Source of the DNA: Candidatus Onthovicinus excrementipullorum
Lineage (GTDB): Bacteria > Bacillota > Clostridia > Oscillospirales > Acutalibacteraceae
Direction of reading: 5' to 3'
DNA length: 64,000 nt
Assembly (NCBI GenBank): GCA_018712345.1
Contig: DVHG01000002.1
Location: 1-64,000, forward strand
The position numbers and the translations under genes are program-made. The notes below the pieces were generated by a model, which did not search any database, had not been told where the DNA came from, and saw only the letters and a program-made list of their open reading frames with translations. Shown one piece after another: positions 8,269-15,923 of the stretch; positions within the stretch are counted from its first letter, which is position 1, and the number at the start of each line of letters is the position of its first letter.

Positions 8269-8649
8269 ATGGTATGCAAACATTGCGGAACTACAATCCC
8301 GGACGACCCTGATGTACATTTCTGTACCAACTGCGGTTCTCCTGTTCCGGAGAAGGAATCCGGTCCTATCGATCCCCGGCCCGCCGCTGACTCCTTCCGG
8401 TATCCACAGTCCTTTTCCGCGGAGCGCCAGATGAAGGATTCTGCACATTCCGAGGACGGCAGCGGATGCCTCTGGGGCCTGCTCGGCTTTTGTATCCCGA
8501 TTGCAGGACTGGTGCTGTATCTGATATGGCGTAATGACCGTCCGAACACGGCAAGGTCCTGCGGGATCGGCGCACTCATCAGTGTTGCCCTGTCGTTTGG
8601 GGCTGCTCTGATCGGGACATTGATTGCATTGGTGATCGTTCTTGCCTGA
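8269..8649 (+). CDS. Zinc-ribbon membrane protein, paralogue 2
   Basis: 126 residues: MVCKHCGTTIPDDPDVHFCTNCG is the zinc ribbon (CKHC, CTNC). GSGCLWGLLGFCIPIAGLVLYLIWRNDRPNTARSCGIGALIS repeats, almost residue for residue, the membrane block of the preceding gene. The Pro-rich linker is replaced by about 35 less biased residues, so this is an old tandem duplicate. A good terminator at 8741 closes the pair. Role unknown. Confidence 0.85.
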   Translation: MVCKHCGTTIPDDPDVHFCTNCGSPVPEKESGPIDPRPAADSFRYPQSFSAERQMKDSAHSEDGSGCLWGLLGFCIPIAGLVLYLIWRNDRPNTARSCGIGALISVALSFGAALIGTLIALVIVLA

Positions 8650-8740
8650 CATGTACACAATTCATTCCGGTGGGGGCGCAAACCACGCTATTCGTCAATT
8701 TTTCCTGCGCAAAAAAGGTTGATAATACGTCATTTTTTTG

Positions 8741-8770
8741 AAAATCCTCGGGAAACCGGGGATTTTTTTT
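8741..8770 (+). terminator. Terminator after the zinc-ribbon pair
   Basis: Eleven-base stem (one G-T pair) with a GAAA tetraloop, followed by eight T. Confidence 0.9.
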
Positions 8771-8780
8771 CGAAAGAATT

Positions 8781-8808
8781 TGTCACCTATTTGTAACCTT
8801 TGTGTAAC
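8781..8808 (+). promoter_or_regulatory. WalR (YycF)-type box, three half sites
   Basis: TGTCAC-N5-TGTAAC-N5-TGTAAC: three direct hexamers with an exact 11-base period. The known WalR site is TGTWAH-N5-TGTWAH, so the last two hexamers are a perfect match and the first differs at one base. WalR controls cell-wall hydrolase genes, and the downstream gene is a G5/3D cell-wall protein. A -10-like TAGTAAT about 30 bases downstream (8839-8845) lacks a good -35, as expected for an activated promoter. The regulator itself is not identified in the window. Confidence 0.7.
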
Positions 8809-8942
8809 TTTTTCGAATTTTCACAAAAATCTGGGGCATAGTAATGGCATAAAAAGGGAAATCAAGGGATAAATCGGGGGTAAAATCCACGTGAACAGGC
8901 CTTTGATTGTGCAATTTGTATAAAACGGGGGTGCATTTTTAT

Positions 8943-8971
8943 TTGACAATTTGAAAAGTTGCAAATATAAT
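8943..8971 (+). promoter_or_regulatory. Consensus sigma-A promoter of the G5/3D protein gene
   Basis: TTGACA, 17 bases, TATAAT: a perfect match at both boxes. The start point would be near 8978, exactly where a 6-bp hairpin begins. Confidence 0.9.
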
Positions 8972-8977
8972 GGGCAA

Positions 8978-9051
8978 CATCGGGTCTCAAAGCAAGGGGC
9001 TCCGATGATCAAAAAGTGGGGGCATCACCGATCCGGGGAACCGGTCGCCCC
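8978..9051 (+). promoter_or_regulatory. Structured 5' leader of the G5/3D gene, class unknown
   Basis: Two hairpins in about 75 bases: CATCGG (8978-8983) with CCGATG (9002-9007), and GGGGC (9019-9023) with GCCCC (9047-9051), the latter enclosing ACCG/CGGT. Genes of this family are often under c-di-AMP (ydaO) riboswitches, but the conserved ydaO blocks are not present, so I do not assign a class. The leader stops just before the RBS AAAAGGAGAG. Confidence 0.45.
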
Positions 9052-9074
9052 TGTGTTTTGAAAAGGAGAGTTTC

Positions 9075-10319
9075 ATGTCAGAACGTTTACACAAGTTGGC
9101 AGGCTTTGCGCGCCCGCTGCGTACCCGTCTTCTGGCGATCATCGCGCTTGCGGTGTTCAGTGCCGGGACGGCGGTTGCGGCGGCCAACGTCACCTACACG
9201 GTAAACATTGTGGATGACGGCGTCGCACAGGAAGTCAGAACCGTGAAAACCAATGCACAGGATATCCTAGAACAGTTTAATATCGAAATCGCTCCTGAGG
9301 ATCGGGTGGATACTTCCTCCTTTACCGGGGCGGACGGTAGCAAGATCGTTATCAGCCGCGTGCATGCGGTAACCGTCGTCAGCAAGGGGGAAAAGATTGC
9401 CGTACGTGCCGCCGGCACGGCGGAGGACGCAGTGGATGCCGCCGGCATCGTACTGACATCCCGCGACAATCTCGATTGCCGGGCAGATGCCCCACTGACA
9501 GAGGGAATGACGATCCGTGTACTTTACGGACACACCGTATCCATCACCGCGGACGGCGTCACCTCCACTTATGATGTTCAGGGGGATACCGTTGCCGAGG
9601 CAATCCAAGGCGCAGGCATCGTCCTGGGGCCGGATGACGAGACCTATCCCGCTGCGGACACCGTGCTGACGGATGGCATGTCCATCACAGTCGGCCGGGT
9701 CACGTATCAGGAGCGCTCTGTTGAAAACGAGGCTATTCCTTACCAGACCATTGAAAAGTCTACTGACAGCCTCTATGAGGGCGAGACGAAGATTGAGACG
9801 GCCGGCAAGGACGGCGTGCGCAATGTTGTCTATCGCGACAAGATCGTCAACGGAGAAATTGCCGAGAGCACCGTCGTTTCCGAGGAGGTTCTTCAGGAAC
9901 CGGTGTCCCAGGTGAAGCTCGTCGGAACCAAGAAAAAGTATGCAGATATCAAGCTGAAGTCGAACACGCCCATCTCCGGGTTTGCAACGCCCGACTGGCT
10001 GGAGTTTGATGAAAACGGTCAGCCCATCAACTATAAGGGCATTATCGAGGGCCGTGCCGCCGCGTACACGGGCGGCGGCCATACCGCCACCGGTAAGGTA
10101 GCTCAGCCCGGCTATGTGGCCGTCAATCCGAACCAGATCCCGTATGGGACGGAGCTGTATATCGTTTCCCTGGACGGCAGCTACGTCTATGGTTACTGCA
10201 TTGCGGCCGATACGGGCGGATTCGCCAGCGAAGGATATTTCACCGTAGATCTCTATATGAACACCGTGTCTCAGTGCTATCAGTGGGGCTCGCGCATGGT
10301 GCGGATCTACGTGCTGTAA
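9075..10319 (+). CDS. YabE-like cell-wall protein (DUF348, G5 and 3D domains)
   Basis: 414 residues. A basic N-terminus and one hydrophobic segment (about 17-36) export or anchor it. Then come ubiquitin-like DUF348 units (VTYTVNIVDDGVAQEVRTV, HTVSITADGVTSTYDVQ), a G5 domain around residues 215-290, and a C-terminal 3D domain (ATGKVAQPGYVAVNPNQIPYGTELYI to VRIYVL). The 3D fold is related to MltA-type lytic transglycosylases and is expected to cut or bind peptidoglycan. Of the three aspartates that name the domain, two remain (Asp379 in ADTGG, Asp392 in VDLYM) and the first is Asn351. YabE/YocH relatives act in wall turnover and spore resuscitation. Behind a consensus promoter, a structured leader and a WalR-type box. 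Confidence 0.88.
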   Translation: MSERLHKLAGFARPLRTRLLAIIALAVFSAGTAVAAANVTYTVNIVDDGVAQEVRTVKTNAQDILEQFNIEIAPEDRVDTSSFTGADGSKIVISRVHAVTVVSKGEKIAVRAAGTAEDAVDAAGIVLTSRDNLDCRADAPLTEGMTIRVLYGHTVSITADGVTSTYDVQGDTVAEAIQGAGIVLGPDDETYPAADTVLTDGMSITVGRVTYQERSVENEAIPYQTIEKSTDSLYEGETKIETAGKDGVRNVVYRDKIVNGEIAESTVVSEEVLQEPVSQVKLVGTKKKYADIKLKSNTPISGFATPDWLEFDENGQPINYKGIIEGRAAAYTGGGHTATGKVAQPGYVAVNPNQIPYGTELYIVSLDGSYVYGYCIAADTGGFASEGYFTVDLYMNTVSQCYQWGSRMVRIYVL

Positions 10320-10341
10320 TCGTTAAATGGTTTTCACGCGC

Positions 10342-10378
10342 AGACCGTGGGATTATGTCCCGCGGTCTCGTTCTGTTC
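10342..10378 (+). terminator. Terminator after the G5/3D gene
   Basis: Stem AGACCGTGGGA/TCCCGCGGTCT (one mismatch) followed by CGTTCTGTTCT. Weak T-tail. Confidence 0.65.
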
Positions 10379-10387
10379 TGTGCGCCC

Positions 10388-10416
10388 TTTACTTTTCGGG
10401 CGTGATCCGGTATAAT
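10388..10416 (+). promoter_or_regulatory. Promoter of prfB
   Basis: TTTACT, 17 bases, TATAAT; start near 10423, about 20 bases before the RBS AAGGAGA. Confidence 0.75.
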
Positions 10417-10458
10417 AGGCTGAGTATGATTGAATTCTGACTTTAAGGAGAATGCAGT

Positions 10459-11574
10459 ATGCTGCAATTCGAGGAGCTTCGTCTGGAGCTGTTGAACGAA
10501 AAGAGTTCCCTGGACGAGCTGGGGGATGCTCTGGATATTGAGGAAAAAAAGAAAGAGATCGCGGAGCTGGAGGCCGAGGCCGCCAGGGAGGGTTTTTGGG
10601 ATAATCTGGAAAATTCCCAGAAGGTACTCCAGAAGACGAGCCGCCTCAAGGATAAGGTGGCCATGTATGAAAAGCTGCGGGCCGATTTTGACGACGCGCT
10701 GATGATGATCGAGCTCTCCAACGAGGAGGAGGATCTCGACCTGCTGCCTGAGTGCCGCGCAAACGTTGATCAGATTCAGGAGCGGATCAAGGCAGAGACG
10801 CTTGTCACGCTGCTCTCCGGCGAATATGACGCCAACAACGCCATCCTGACCTTTCACGCCGGCGCAGGCGGCACGGAGGCGCAGGACTGGGTTTCCATGC
10901 TCTACCGGATGTACAACCGCTGGGCTGAACGCCACGGCTTTAAGGCCACCACCATTGACTTCCTTGACGGGGAGGAGGCGGGGCTCAAGTCCGCCGTGGT
11001 GCTGATCGAGGGGGAGAATGCCTATGGCTACCTCAAGAGTGAGATGGGGGTCCACCGCCTGGTGCGTGTCTCCCCGTTTGACTCCTCCGGCCGGCGCCAC
11101 ACGTCCTTTGCCTCGCTGGAGGTTATGCCGGAAATTGATGATGACACCAATGTGGAGATCAATCCCGACGATATTGAGATTACGGCCTACCGTTCCAGCG
11201 GTGCAGGCGGTCAGAAGGTCAATAAGACCTCCTCTGCGGTGCGCATCACGCATATCCCGACAGGTATCGTGGTAGCCTGCCAGGTGGAGCGCAGCCAGCA
11301 CCAGAACCGTGAGGTTGCGATGCGTATGCTCAAATCCAAGCTCGTGGAGATCAAAGAGCGCGAGCATTTGGAGAAGATTGAGGATATCAAGGGCGTACAG
11401 AAGGAGATTGCCTGGGGCAGCCAGATCCGTTCCTATGTATTTATGCCCTATACGCTTGTCAAGGATCACCGCACCGGCTATGAGAGCGGCAATATTAACG
11501 CCGTCATGGATGGCGATCTGGACGGCTTTATCAACGCCTATCTGAAAATGGAATCCCAGAAAAACGAGACATAA
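10459..11574 (+). CDS. prfB: Peptide chain release factor 2, without programmed frameshift
   Basis: 371 residues in one continuous frame. The stop-codon reading motif SPF is at residues 205-207 and the catalytic GGQ at 250-252, the same numbers as in E. coli RF2. In most bacteria prfB has an in-frame UGA near codon 26 that is crossed by a +1 shift. Here the equivalent site reads GCT CTG GAT ATT (A-L-D-I, aligning to the YLDYD region) with no stop, so the autoregulatory shift is absent. RF2 frees the chain at UAA and UGA. Monocistronic: own promoter and strong terminator. Confidence 0.97.
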   Translation: MLQFEELRLELLNEKSSLDELGDALDIEEKKKEIAELEAEAAREGFWDNLENSQKVLQKTSRLKDKVAMYEKLRADFDDALMMIELSNEEEDLDLLPECRANVDQIQERIKAETLVTLLSGEYDANNAILTFHAGAGGTEAQDWVSMLYRMYNRWAERHGFKATTIDFLDGEEAGLKSAVVLIEGENAYGYLKSEMGVHRLVRVSPFDSSGRRHTSFASLEVMPEIDDDTNVEINPDDIEITAYRSSGAGGQKVNKTSSAVRITHIPTGIVVACQVERSQHQNREVAMRMLKSKLVEIKEREHLEKIEDIKGVQKEIAWGSQIRSYVFMPYTLVKDHRTGYESGNINAVMDGDLDGFINAYLKMESQKNET

Positions 11575-11578
11575 TTTT

Positions 11579-11618
11579 GGCGGCAGTCTGAGTGATCAGA
11601 CCGCCGCCCTGACTTTTT
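11579..11618 (+). terminator. Strong terminator after prfB
   Basis: Thirteen-base stem GGCGGCAGTCTGA/TCAGACCGCCGCC (one mismatch) with a GTGA loop, followed by CTGACTTTTT. Confidence 0.9.
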
Positions 11619-11683
11619 ACGGGATCTTTTAGCTTCAGTTAAAGTGGGCGTGCTATTCTGGTAAAGGAACGGAGGCGATGGCT

Positions 11684-12358
11684 ATGCGTCTGCTGCTGGC
11701 GGAGGATGAGCGTGAACTTTCCAACGCGCTGGTGACAATTTTAAAACACAGCAATTATTCTGTAGATGCGGTGTACAATGGGGCCGATGCGCTCGACTAT
11801 CTGGAGACCGGGCTCTATGACGGCGTCATTCTGGATATCATGATGCCGCGGGTGGACGGCATAGAGGTTCTGCGGCGGCTGCGCGCGGCCGGGAATGCGG
11901 TGCCGGTTCTTTTGCTGACGGCCAAGTCTGAGGTGGACGACCGCGTGCTGGGCCTGGACTGCGGGGCGGATGACTATCTGACCAAACCGTTTGCCACACG
12001 GGAGCTTTTGGCGCGTATCCGTGCAATGACGCGACGCCGGACAGAGAACGCCTCGCCCGTCCTTACCATACGCAATCTTACCTTGAGCCGGTCCACCTTT
12101 GAGCTCTCCACGGAGAAGGGATCACTCCGCCTGGCCAACCGGGAATACCAGATGATCGAAATGATGATGGAGAATCCCGGGCAGGTGATCCCGGTGGAAC
12201 GTTTTATGGAGAAAATATGGGGTTATGACAGCGATGCGGAAACAAACGTGGTGTGGGTGTACATCTCCAGCCTGCGCAAAAAACTCCATCTACTGGATGC
12301 TCAGGTGCAGATCCGCGTGGCGCGAAACCTGGGCTATTCACTGGAGGGGTGTGAATGA
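11684..12358 (+). CDS. OmpR-family response regulator
   Basis: Starts MRLLLAEDERELSNAL at the ATG at 11684; GGAGG lies 8 bases upstream of it, whereas an ATG at 11678 would leave only 2. 224 residues: receiver domain with acidic pocket (AEDE), phosphorylated Asp51 in ILDIMMPRVDG, Lys in LTKPF, then a winged-helix DNA-binding domain (LTLSRSTFEL to VARNLGYSLE). It overlaps the histidine kinase by four bases (ATGA), so they form one two-component system. The target genes are unknown. It is not obviously WalR: the recognition-helix region does not help me decide and the usual walHIJ genes are absent. Confidence 0.95.
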   Translation: MRLLLAEDERELSNALVTILKHSNYSVDAVYNGADALDYLETGLYDGVILDIMMPRVDGIEVLRRLRAAGNAVPVLLLTAKSEVDDRVLGLDCGADDYLTKPFATRELLARIRAMTRRRTENASPVLTIRNLTLSRSTFELSTEKGSLRLANREYQMIEMMMENPGQVIPVERFMEKIWGYDSDAETNVVWVYISSLRKKLHLLDAQVQIRVARNLGYSLEGCE

Positions 12359-13578
12359 TTAAGAAACTGCGGCGCCAGTTTATTGCAATCGCGATGATCT
12401 CCGTTCTCGTTGTTCTGGGCGGGATCATCGGTGTGGTAAATGCTGTAAACTTCCACAATGTCCGGCAGGATGCCGATATGCTGCTGGATGTGATTGCGCA
12501 AAACGGCGGCGTCTATCCTAAGGATAAAAAAAGCGTCAAGTGGAATCAATCCTCCTACCGTAAGGATTCGCCGGAGGCGCCGTTTGATACCCGCTATTTC
12601 ACCGTGATTGTGGATGAAGAGGGCCGTGTTGTGTCGGCGGATACTGCATGTATTGCTGCGGTCTCCGATGAAGAGGCGGAAAACTACGCCCTTGCGCTGT
12701 GGGCGGACGGGGAGACCCACGGATTCCTGGACAACTACCGGTACTGCGCTGTCCCCCACGAAGCGGGAACGCTGTATCTCTTCCTGGACTGCGGCCGGGA
12801 GCTCGCCACTTTTTACTCCTTCCTGGCGGTGAGTATTTCCATCAGCCTGCTGGGTGTACTGCTGGTGTTTGTGCTGGTGCTGCTTTTCTCCAAGCTGGCG
12901 GTCCGGCCGATCTCCCGGAGCATGGAGCAGCAGCGGCAGTTTATCACCGATGCCAGCCATGAAATTAAGACACCGCTGACCATTATCGACGCCAATGCGG
13001 AGGTGTTGGAGATGGAGGGCGGGGAAAATGAATGGACCCACAGCATCAAAAATCAGGTTCGCAGGCTTTCAGAGATGACGGAGAGGCTGATATTCCTCAC
13101 CCGGATGGAGGAAAAGCGCTCCGGAATGGTCTTTTCCGACTTCCCCATCTCGGAGGCTGTTACGGAGGAGGCGGAGGAATTCCGCCCCCTTGCGCGGGCG
13201 CAGGGGAAAAGCTTCCGGCTGGAGATTGAGCCGGAGCTGATGTACCGCGGGGATGAGCACGCCATCCGGCGGCTGGTCACCCTGTTGCTGGACAACGCAA
13301 TGAAGTATTCAGACGACGGGGGAGAGATCTCACTGAACCTGACTGCTTCGGGAAAAAATATAGGACTCACCGTATGGAATACGGTCCGGGAGATCCCAAA
13401 GGGGAACCTGAACCGGCTGTTTGATCGTTTTTACCGGCTGGATGCCTCGCGCAATTCCGAGACGGGCGGCTACGGAATCGGTCTGTCCGCGGCCAAGGCG
13501 ATTGTGGAGGCACACGGTGGCAAGATCAGCGCCAGGAGCCCGGATGGACACTCAGTCCGGTTTACGGCGGTTCTTTAA
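12355..13578 (+). CDS. Sensor histidine kinase
   Basis: 407 residues. Two membrane helices (about 9-33 and 160-182) flank an extracellular sensor domain of about 125 residues, without a PAS signature that I can see. HAMP is minimal or missing; the H box DASHEIKTPL carries the phosphorylated His202. N box LLLDNAMKYSDD, F box LFDRFYRLD and G box GGYGIGLSAAKAI complete the ATPase domain. Translationally coupled to the response regulator upstream, its expected partner. Signal unknown. Confidence 0.94.
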   Translation: MIKKLRRQFIAIAMISVLVVLGGIIGVVNAVNFHNVRQDADMLLDVIAQNGGVYPKDKKSVKWNQSSYRKDSPEAPFDTRYFTVIVDEEGRVVSADTACIAAVSDEEAENYALALWADGETHGFLDNYRYCAVPHEAGTLYLFLDCGRELATFYSFLAVSISISLLGVLLVFVLVLLFSKLAVRPISRSMEQQRQFITDASHEIKTPLTIIDANAEVLEMEGGENEWTHSIKNQVRRLSEMTERLIFLTRMEEKRSGMVFSDFPISEAVTEEAEEFRPLARAQGKSFRLEIEPELMYRGDEHAIRRLVTLLLDNAMKYSDDGGEISLNLTASGKNIGLTVWNTVREIPKGNLNRLFDRFYRLDASRNSETGGYGIGLSAAKAIVEAHGGKISARSPDGHSVRFTAVL

Positions 13579-13611
13579 TGATCCGCCTGCCGTAAAAACC
13601 AATATCCTGCC

Positions 13612-13640
13612 AGATCTCCGGTCCTGCCGGAGATTTTTTA
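13612..13640 (+). terminator. Terminator after the two-component system
   Basis: ATCTCCGG/CCGGAGAT with a five-base loop (TCCTG), followed by TTTTTTAG. Confidence 0.85.
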
Positions 13641-13782
13641 GTTATGAGCATAGCGAATAACAAAAAACAGCAGATAGATCCATGCTTCCAAGAGCTAAAA
13701 TACTGTTTTTTAATTTGAATTTAAGTTCGCGTACTATACTCATCTATTATTGGGAACGTCTTGTGAAGGAAGGATATTGGCC

Positions 13783-14796
13783 ATGGAACGGTTGAGAACA
13801 TTTTTCCGCCGCCTGTGCGGTATGAGCCTGAAGCGCATGTGGAATCATGTAGTGCAAATCCATCAGGAATCCGGACGTCATCAGCTTATAATCCTGCTGG
13901 ATATGATATACTGCTCCGCACGCTATGGGGTGGGATATCTGGACTATCACGTGTTTGGTTTTGCGGTAAACCGCGGCGAAAGGCGCAGAACCTTTATGAC
14001 GATGAATCATAATATTGCGCTTGTCCGCGCGCTCAATGAGCGGGAATATTACCCGATATTTAACGATAAGATCCGCTTTAATGAGCGGTTTGATCAATAT
14101 CTGGGGCGTGCATGGATTGACCTGCGGAAGTCCGGGCCGGACGGTTTTGCACGCTTTATCCAGGGTCAGCAGGCAGTCTTTGTCAAGCGGCTGGATCTGT
14201 ACGGCGGCCGGGGCATTGAGCGGATTGAGACGGCAGGCGTGGATCCCGTGCCGCTGTATAACAGGCTGATGGAGGAGCACAAGTACCTAGCGGAGGAAGC
14301 TATTATCCAGCACCGCGAGCTCGCGCGCCTGTGTCCCTCATGTGTCAACACGCTTCGCATCACCACAATTTTATCGGGCGGGGAGCCCCATTTTATCTAT
14401 GCCTTTTTCAGGACGGGGAGCGGAAAGAGCGCGACTGATAATATCTCCTCCGGCGGGATGTACACCGCCGTCACGGCGGTGGGCAGGCTTTCCGCGGAAG
14501 CGTTTTCCGATAAAACGGGGCTCTATTACCGCTGTCACCCGGAGACGGGTGTTGCGTTTGCGGGATTTCAAATCCCATTCTATCGTGAATGCATTGATCT
14601 GTGCCTGAAGGCCGCGCTTGTCGAGCCGCACATGCGGTATGTGGGATGGGATGTAGCCATTACGGAGACGGGCCCCATTCTGATCGAGGGGAATAACCTG
14701 CCCGGATACAATATGTGCCAGAACTATCGCCATCTGGATCCCCCGGGAATCGGGATCCTGCCCAAAATCCGTGAAATTGTGGATGTGCCGTTTTAA
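13783..14796 (+). CDS. Sugar-transfer-associated ATP-grasp protein
   Basis: The ATG at 13783 sits 9-10 bases after GAAGGAAGG; the upstream frame starting with TTG is less likely. 337 residues. The central part (VFVKRLDLYGGRGIERI, then LRITTIL) and the C-terminal VGWDVAITETGPILIEGNNLPGYNM are ATP-grasp features: nucleotide-binding Lys and Gly-rich loop, and the E-x-N metal site. Members of this family (PF14397) are found with polysaccharide or capsule glycosyltransferases and are thought to ligate small acids or amines to carrier-bound sugars. No such cluster surrounds it here; it seems to be alone. Confidence 0.8.
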   Translation: MERLRTFFRRLCGMSLKRMWNHVVQIHQESGRHQLIILLDMIYCSARYGVGYLDYHVFGFAVNRGERRRTFMTMNHNIALVRALNEREYYPIFNDKIRFNERFDQYLGRAWIDLRKSGPDGFARFIQGQQAVFVKRLDLYGGRGIERIETAGVDPVPLYNRLMEEHKYLAEEAIIQHRELARLCPSCVNTLRITTILSGGEPHFIYAFFRTGSGKSATDNISSGGMYTAVTAVGRLSAEAFSDKTGLYYRCHPETGVAFAGFQIPFYRECIDLCLKAALVEPHMRYVGWDVAITETGPILIEGNNLPGYNMCQNYRHLDPPGIGILPKIREIVDVPF

Positions 14797-14817
14797 ACGG
14801 CTTCCTGCGAAAAGTGA

Positions 14818-14888
14818 AAAGCGGAGCATTGCCGCTTTGATATTCTGAACTCGGGCCGGGCCGGTGAGGGCTTTGGCCTCTTTTTTTG
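14818..14888 (+). terminator. Weak hairpins between the ATP-grasp and lipoprotein genes
   Basis: AAAGCGG/CCGCTTT (14818-14838) without a T-run, and an imperfect GAGGGC/GGCCTC hairpin followed by seven T (14866-14888). The second may serve as terminator for the plus-strand gene. Confidence 0.4.
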
Positions 14889-14905
14889 GTCGGCGTAGGC
14901 CACGG

Positions 14906-15460
14906 TCAAAACAAACCGGACATCTCGTAGATGTACTCCGGCGCCGCGCAGCCTGTATCCCGGAATTCTGTGTCAAAGCAGAGGGTGACCCTGTAAAAGG
15001 CGGATTCCTCACGGATCTCATCGGGAATCTGGGCATAAAAAAGGAGGAATCCCCCTTGTCCGGGCGCGTATTCCTGCACGGCGGCGCCCGATTCATCTGT
15101 CGTCTGTACGACGGCGCCAAAATGATACATCCCATTGAGCAGAAAGGTGACGCTTACACGGCCAAAGCCGAGGGAGTAGGGGATCTTTCCCGTATTTTGG
15201 ATGGATACGCGCATTGTCAGCAGCTGCATTCCGCCGCCTATGTCGTGTACCCCTGGAAGACCCGCACACCATCCCGGCGGCTCCGCCTCCAGCCGGACAA
15301 ACGGGAGGATCACCGGGGAGCCGGCCTGCATCTGCCTGCGCTCTGTCGTATCGGGCGCCTGTGCCGCTGTTCCGGACGTCGCCTCCTGATGCGGCGCGGT
15401 GTCGCACGCATACAGAAACAAGAGGAGCAGGAGCAACAGGAGGGCGGGCAGTTTTTTCAC
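14906..15460 (-). CDS. Small lipoprotein of unknown function
   Basis: Read from a GTG at 15460 with AAAGGGGG about 7 bases upstream, it begins MKKLPALLLLLLLLFLYAC, a textbook lipoprotein signal with the lipobox LYAC; an ATG 24 bases upstream would put a charged stretch in front. The mature part is about 165 residues, with a Thr/Ala/Gln-rich linker and then a likely beta-sandwich (LLTMRVSIQNTGKIPYSLGFGRVSVTFLLNG), similar in feel to DUF4352-type proteins, ending in EYIYEMSGLF. Not identified further. Its promoter faces that of the XRE regulator and contains one of two operator-like repeats. Confidence 0.75.
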   Translation of the reverse strand: MKKLPALLLLLLLLFLYACDTAPHQEATSGTAAQAPDTTERRQMQAGSPVILPFVRLEAEPPGWCAGLPGVHDIGGGMQLLTMRVSIQNTGKIPYSLGFGRVSVTFLLNGMYHFGAVVQTTDESGAAVQEYAPGQGGFLLFYAQIPDEIREESAFYRVTLCFDTEFRDTGCAAPEYIYEMSGLF

Positions 15461-15499
15461 GGAGGATTCCCCCTTTTTCGGCACGATCGGATCTTCTTT

Positions 15500-15554
15500 A
15501 TCATAAACCGTTTTGGTTTATAAGTCAATATACCAATTTGGTTTATCATATAAT
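15500..15554. promoter_or_regulatory. Divergent promoters with one operator in each
   Basis: Minus strand (lipoprotein): TTGACT (15523-15528), 17 bases, TATGAT (15500-15505). Plus strand (XRE gene): TATAAT (15549-15554) with a poor -35 around 15526. Two related inverted repeats, AAACC-N5-GGTTT (15505-15519) and ACCAA-T-TTGGT (15532-15542), each followed by the same TTAT and 25 bp apart centre to centre, lie in the spacer of one promoter each. The XRE protein is the natural ligand. Confidence 0.75.
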
Positions 15555-15607
15555 ACAGGAGGGAACGATAAATCTGTTCGATTTTGCCGATGGGGAGGCG
15601 TCGTGCT

Positions 15608-15835
15608 ATGTATGACCGCATCCGCAGCCTGCGGGAGGACCGCGATCTGCGCCAGCAGGACCTGGCGGAGTATCTGCACTGCTCTCAGGTGGCCTATTCC
15701 CGGTATGAGCTGGGGCTGCGTGATATTCCCACGGAGGTGCTCACTGCGCTGGCGCGATTTCACCATACCAGCGTGGATTACCTGCTTGGGTTGACGGACC
15801 GGCGGGATCCCTATCCGCCGCCCGGCACGCCATAG
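15608..15835 (+). CDS. XRE-family helix-turn-helix regulator (75 aa)
   Basis: Starts MYDRIRSLREDRDLRQQDLAEYL at the ATG at 15608, with GGGGAGG 11 bases upstream. The whole protein is one Cro/CI-type HTH: helix 2-turn-helix 3 is QQDLAEYLHCSQVAYSRYELGLRDIPTEVL, followed by a short tail with DYLLGL. It lacks any other domain, so it probably acts as a simple dimeric repressor of itself and of the divergent lipoprotein gene, whose promoters contain matching palindromes. Confidence 0.88.
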   Translation: MYDRIRSLREDRDLRQQDLAEYLHCSQVAYSRYELGLRDIPTEVLTALARFHHTSVDYLLGLTDRRDPYPPPGTP

Positions 15836-15882
15836 CATCTTTCTCTTCAGGTCCCGATGATATCGCACACATAAACACACAT

Positions 15883-15912
15883 AAAAAAGGACGCCCGCGA
15901 GCGTCCTTTTTT
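15883..15912. terminator. Two-way terminator between XRE gene and gntR
   Basis: Twelve-base perfect stem AAAAAAGGACGC/GCGTCCTTTTTT with a CCGCGA loop, serving two convergent genes. Confidence 0.93.
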
Positions 15913-15923
15913 AGTTTTTTCTT

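Noticed and set aside
8978..9060. ydaO-type c-di-AMP riboswitch before the G5/3D gene
   Set aside because: Only a GGGGAACC-like string fits. The other conserved blocks of that riboswitch are absent, so the leader is left unassigned.
10459..10600. Programmed frameshift in prfB
   Set aside because: No in-frame UGA; the frame is continuous through the site.
15882..15915. Short repeated hairpins as a possible CRISPR
   Set aside because: These are single terminators; there is no regular repeat-spacer array anywhere.
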